Shown piece after piece: positions 4,642-6,880 of a stretch of 6,880 nt of DNA. The notes beneath the pieces are model-generated. The model worked only from the letters and a program-made list of their open reading frames with translations, did no database searches and had not been told where the DNA came from. This stretch comes from Actinomycetota bacterium (GTDB lineage: Bacteria > Actinomycetota > Humimicrobiia > Humimicrobiales > Humimicrobiaceae). Both the position numbers and the translations under genes were made by a program. The DNA is taken from assembly GCA_018894445.1 (NCBI GenBank), contig JAHIPJ010000229.1:1-6880 (forward strand), in the 5' to 3' direction. Each line of letters opens with the position of its first letter. Position 1 is the first letter of the stretch.

Positions 4642-6011
4642 ACAAAACTATCGAAGTTCTATTAATTGAGAATAACCAGTTAGATGCTCAAGTAATACAA
4701 GAAATGCTTGCTCAAGAGAAGAGTATTCAATTTGAACTGGAATCTGTTGACTGTCTCTCGAGAGGTTTAAAGCGTCTTAAAAAAGGAGGAATTGACGTGG
4801 TACTCTTAGACCTCTGTCTACCAGAGAACAAAGGGCTTAATATGTTCAGTAAAGTTCACACCCAAGCACCGCAAGTTGCAATCGTGGTACAGACCATTCT
4901 TGCTGATAAATCAACTGCAGTCAAGGCACTTCAGAAAGGAGCACAAGATTATCTTATTAAGGACTCTTTAAATAGCGATTTATTGGTGCGCTCTTTGCGC
5001 CATTCCATTGAGCGTAAATACGCAGAGGAGACACTGCGAGAGAGCGAGAAAAAGTTTAGAAAGGTTTCAGAAAATATTTTAGAGTGGATTTGGGAGATTG
5101 ATACTAATGGAAAATACACTTATTCGAGTTCTATTGTCAAGAAGATATTAGGATATAAACCTAAGGAAATAATTAAAAAACATTTTTATGACTTATTCCC
5201 TCCTGATGGACGGAAAGAAATGGAGAAAGCAGCGTTTGAAATATTGGCCAAAAAACAATCCTTCAAAGGATTTATAAGCCGAAACATACACAAAAACGGC
5301 AAAATAGTCTGGCTCTCAACTAGTGGATGGCCTATACTCGATAAGAAAGGAAGCCTTATTGGATTCAAGGGCGTCAATATTGATATTACCAAACGCAAGC
5401 AAGTGGAAGAAAAAATCAGACAAAGTGATAAGAAACTACAAAGAACTTCAAAAGGGGTAATCCATATGCTTGCATCAACAATTAAAACGAGAGATTTCTA
5501 TCTTGCTGCTCATCAACAGCGCGTGACCAATCTCGCCTGTGCTATAGCTAAAGAGTTAGGTTTCTCAAAAGAGAAAATCAATGGAATCCATATGGCTGGA
5601 ATCATACACGATCTTGGTAAAATAGGTATTCCAAATGAAATTCTTACCAAAAACTCTCGGTTAACAAAGAGTGAATTTAATATAATTAAATGCCATTCTA
5701 GAATTGGTTACAGGATATTGAAAACGATAGAGTTTCCATGGCCGGTTGCCCAAGTTGTACTTCAACATCACGAAAGGATTAATGGCTCAGGTTATCCCCA
5801 AGGGCTTTCCGGTAAAAACATTCTTATAGAAGCAAAGATCTTAGCTGTAGCTGATGTGGTGGAGGCAATATCCTCTCACCGACCGTATAGGCCACCCCTC
5901 GGTATAGATAAAGCATTAGAAGAGATTTCTAAAAATAAAGGAATCCTGTATGACCCTGAAGTAGTAGATGCTTGCATAAAACTCTTTAAAGAGAAAAGGT
6001 TTAAGTTTTAA
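4635..6011 (+). CDS. REC-PAS-HD-GYP protein, predicted c-di-GMP phosphodiesterase
   Basis: This predicted cytoplasmic enzyme of 458 residues should hydrolyse cyclic di-GMP, like RpfG-type HD-GYP proteins. Receiver domain, about 6-125: E12-N13 at the acidic pair, phosphoacceptor D59 in VLLDLCLP, T in VVQT and K in YLIKD. The second acidic residue, normally Asp and a Mg ligand, is Asn. PAS with PAC, about 137-255: WIWEIDTNGKY through VNIDITKRK. HD-GYP, about 270-455: H293 in AAHQQRV, H325-D326 in IIHDLGKIG, H354 in CHSRIGYRIL, H378-H379-E-R, G386-Y-P (GSGYP) and D407 in AVADVVEA. All expected metal-binding His/Asp residues of a two-metal site are visible. The loop reads HHERINGSGYP, with Asn where Asp is most common. 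The start overlaps a short upstream ORF and may depend on it for translation. No membrane segment is seen. The cognate kinase is unknown; the sensor kinase at 567 is more likely to signal to its own neighbour. A decayed partial duplicate lies at 3758-3990. Confidence 0.93.
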   Translation: MLDKTIEVLLIENNQLDAQVIQEMLAQEKSIQFELESVDCLSRGLKRLKKGGIDVVLLDLCLPENKGLNMFSKVHTQAPQVAIVVQTILADKSTAVKALQKGAQDYLIKDSLNSDLLVRSLRHSIERKYAEETLRESEKKFRKVSENILEWIWEIDTNGKYTYSSSIVKKILGYKPKEIIKKHFYDLFPPDGRKEMEKAAFEILAKKQSFKGFISRNIHKNGKIVWLSTSGWPILDKKGSLIGFKGVNIDITKRKQVEEKIRQSDKKLQRTSKGVIHMLASTIKTRDFYLAAHQQRVTNLACAIAKELGFSKEKINGIHMAGIIHDLGKIGIPNEILTKNSRLTKSEFNIIKCHSRIGYRILKTIEFPWPVAQVVLQHHERINGSGYPQGLSGKNILIEAKILAVADVVEAISSHRPYRPPLGIDKALEEISKNKGILYDPEVVDACIKLFKEKRFKF

Positions 6012-6133
6012 CAAACTTTTTGGTTGCATTATCTTAAATTTGTTTTTTACTTTTTAAATTAAAAAAAAAGTTTTTAGTCAAATTGTAGAAAGAATTAATT
6101 TTTCTCTTTATTCAAGAATAAAAAGAAGAAGTA

Positions 6134-6157
6134 ATCGGTGACCCATAGTACACCGAT
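6134..6157 (+). ncRNA. Isolated hairpin upstream of the terminator
   Basis: ATCGGTG (6134-6140) pairs perfectly with CACCGAT (6151-6157) around a 10-base loop, ACCCATAGTA. It is the only GC-containing structure in about 170 AT-rich bases after the HD-GYP stop, and it precedes a strong terminator by 24 bases. The pair could be the end of a small RNA, or part of the 3' untranslated region of the HD-GYP mRNA. I matched it to no known riboswitch class. Confidence 0.35.
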
Positions 6158-6181
6158 ATTAACTATTTAGATAAATTAAGG

Positions 6182-6219
6182 AGAACTCTGGAAAATTTCC
6201 CTTTCTAGGGTTCTTTTTT
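6182..6219 (+). terminator. Strong intrinsic terminator
   Basis: A 13-bp stem (6182-6194 with 6202-6214, including two G-T wobbles) closes a 7-base loop and runs into T 6214-6219. It lies 170 bases after the HD-GYP stop codon and is the only good terminator for that gene in the window. Confidence 0.88.
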
Positions 6220-6382
6220 ATTTAAAGTATTAGAGCGATGTTTTATAATTTGAAAAAGTAGTTATTTTTTGGAGTACTTATCTGTATATAGAAAGTCATA
6301 TAGTTTTCTTCCATTCTTATAAATTAAAATAAGGTTGTTTTTTAGGGTAGTTTTTTATATACTTATGATGTTAATATTATGA
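6220..6382 (+). other. AT-rich noncoding stretch, nothing recognised
   Basis: No reading frame with a ribosome binding site, no strong hairpin and no clear promoter is visible between the terminator and the palindromic repeat cluster. Confidence 0.5.
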
Positions 6383-6465
6383 TTGTAGGGGCACGATGTA
6401 TCGTGCCCAAAGTAAACGGAAATAATATAAAGACAGGAAGGGCACAATCCATTGTGCCCCTACAA
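6383..6465. repeat. Twin-hairpin palindromic repeat, copy 2 (REPIN-like)
   Basis: The element is bounded by TTGTAGGGG (6383-6391) and CCCCTACAA (6457-6465). The first hairpin at 6389-6408 is nearly the same as in copy 1 (one centre base differs). The 31-bp linker 6411-6441 is identical to 3680-3710. The second hairpin, GGGCACAAT/ATTGTGCCC (6440-6459), differs from that of copy 1. Confidence 0.8.
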
Positions 6466-6495
6466 GGGAACGAATATCATTACATTAATTTATAA

Positions 6496-6564
6496 GGGCG
6501 TATTGCATACGCCCAAAGAAAATTTCCCAAATAACCCGGGTCGGATAAATCCGACCCCTACAAC
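6496..6564. repeat. Third twin-hairpin unit with different stems
   Basis: The first palindrome, GGGCGTAT-TGC-ATACGCCC (6496-6514), is followed after 23 bases by a second, GGGTCGGAT-AA-ATCCGACCC (6538-6557), and then CCTACAAC. The plan matches the other two elements (left hairpin, AT-rich linker, right hairpin, CCTACAA), but both stems and the linker sequence differ, and the left TGTAGGG boundary is not present. Confidence 0.65.
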
Positions 6565-6585
6565 ACAAAACTGTAAATTCTGGAG

Positions 6586-6604
6586 GACAGGCGTCTCGCC
6601 TGTC
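6586..6604. repeat. Palindromic repeat, GACAGGCG family
   Basis: GACAGGCG (6586-6593) and CGCCTGTC (6597-6604) form an 8-bp stem with a TCT loop. It is a single GC-rich hairpin in AT-rich DNA, part of the cluster before serS. Confidence 0.65.
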
Positions 6605-6669
6605 TATGCAGTATATAGTTAGTTAAACAGTTTACTGGTAAGCAATCTCATTAATCACGGGATTGCCGC

Positions 6670-6687
6670 GCTCCGATAAATCGGAGC
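6670..6687. repeat. Palindromic repeat, GCTCCGAT family
   Basis: GCTCCGAT (6670-6677) and ATCGGAGC (6680-6687) form an 8-bp stem with an AA spacer, the same AA centre as the palindrome at 6538-6557. The flanks (GATTGCCGCG and CTCGCAACGAC) are also unusually GC-rich for this window. Confidence 0.65.
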
Positions 6688-6725
6688 TCGCAACGACAGT
6701 TTTGTGGAAATTGTGTTAAATCTTG

Positions 6726-6756
6726 ACGCAATACGCAATACGCAATACGCAATACG
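6726..6756 (+). repeat. Heptamer tandem repeat upstream of serS
   Basis: ACGCAAT is repeated four times without error (6726-6753), followed by ACG. It overlaps a TTGACG (6723-6728) that resembles a -35 box and ends 20 bases before the serS start codon. A gain or loss of units would change promoter or leader spacing by 7 bases. Confidence 0.85.
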
Positions 6757-6776
6757 AAAAAGAGAGGGGAAAAGCA

Positions 6777-6880
6777 ATGTTAGATATAAAACTTATCCGT
6801 TCAAATCCGGAGAAAGTAAAAGAAGCATTAAAAAAGAGAAAAGAAAAAATTGATATTGAAGAGGTATTAAGCCTAGACGA
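6777..6880 (+). CDS. serS: Seryl-tRNA synthetase, N-terminal fragment (runs off the window)
   Basis: The first 34 codons read MLDIKLIRSNPEKVKEAL and on to EVLSLD, the typical start of bacterial seryl-tRNA synthetase, whose N-terminal antiparallel coiled-coil arm contacts the long variable arm of tRNA-Ser. The full enzyme (usually about 420-430 residues) charges tRNA-Ser with serine in the cytoplasm; the catalytic core lies beyond the window. The ATG at 6777 follows a purine-rich Shine-Dalgarno (GAGGGG, 6764-6769) by 7 bases. There is no T-box leader immediately upstream. Instead the leader holds a heptamer tandem repeat and palindromes. The gene appears unrelated in function to the signalling genes upstream and separately expressed. 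Confidence 0.92.
   Translation, partial: MLDIKLIRSNPEKVKEALKKRKEKIDIEEVLSLD

Noticed and set aside
5766..5798. HHERINGSGYP with Asn in place of the common Asp as a sign of an inactive HD-GYP
   Set aside because: That position is not one of the metal ligands of the family, and all His/Asp ligands I can place are present. I note it only in the gene entry.
6383..6687. CRISPR array
   Set aside because: The palindromes differ from one another and have no regular repeat-spacer spacing; no cas gene is present.
6586..6776. T-box leader regulating serS
   Set aside because: No AGGGTGG-type T-box motif, specifier stem or antiterminator/terminator pair is visible in front of serS.

Overview
The window looks like a piece of chromosome from a low-GC, probably anaerobic and uncultured bacterium. 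The coding regions are A/T-rich. The intergenic DNA carries GC-rich palindromes of the kind seen in many metagenome-assembled genomes. I cannot name the phylum from sequence alone; an Atribacterota- or Aerophobota-like lineage is only a guess. All recognisable genes are on the + strand.

Layout. Positions 2-256 hold the C-terminal end of an unrecognised protein. Positions 257-566 hold a structured leader: a GEMM-I (cyclic-di-GMP class I type) riboswitch aptamer that overlaps an intrinsic terminator and is preceded by a hairpin that would compete with the aptamer. Positions 567-2885 encode a membrane sensor histidine kinase (dCache-HAMP-PAS-HisKA_3-HATPase), directly followed at 2889/2907-3548 by its likely partner, a NarL/LuxR-type response regulator. 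Positions 3549-4023 hold a twin-hairpin repeat and a decayed partial copy of the downstream HD-GYP locus. Positions 4024-4239 encode a 71-residue winged-helix-like protein. It is followed by a strong hairpin terminator that may also be a small RNA with its own extended -10 promoter. Positions 4635-6011 encode a REC-PAS-HD-GYP protein, a predicted c-di-GMP phosphodiesterase, preceded by a 15-codon upstream ORF that overlaps its start. Positions 6012-6776 are noncoding: a hairpin, a strong terminator, an AT-rich stretch, a cluster of palindromic repeats and a heptamer tandem repeat. The start of serS (6777 to the window end) closes the window.

How the parts may work together (inference). The riboswitch would let a cyclic dinucleotide control synthesis of the histidine kinase/response regulator pair. 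The 3' strand of the aptamer's closing helix is also the 5' arm of the terminator, so ligand binding should favour read-through (an ON switch). About 4 kb downstream lies a predicted enzyme that degrades c-di-GMP and is itself controlled by a receiver and a PAS domain. The window therefore holds both a predicted reader and a predicted eraser of the same second messenger.

The most unusual details are: the three mutually exclusive RNA folds in the riboswitch leader; a 30-bp tandem duplication at the 3' end of the kinase gene; an apparent AUU start (or a one-base insertion) at the regulator; a partial duplication of the HD-GYP locus including its upstream region; a possible anti-Shine-Dalgarno small RNA; and two near-identical twin-hairpin elements whose linker is conserved while the second stem has been replaced.
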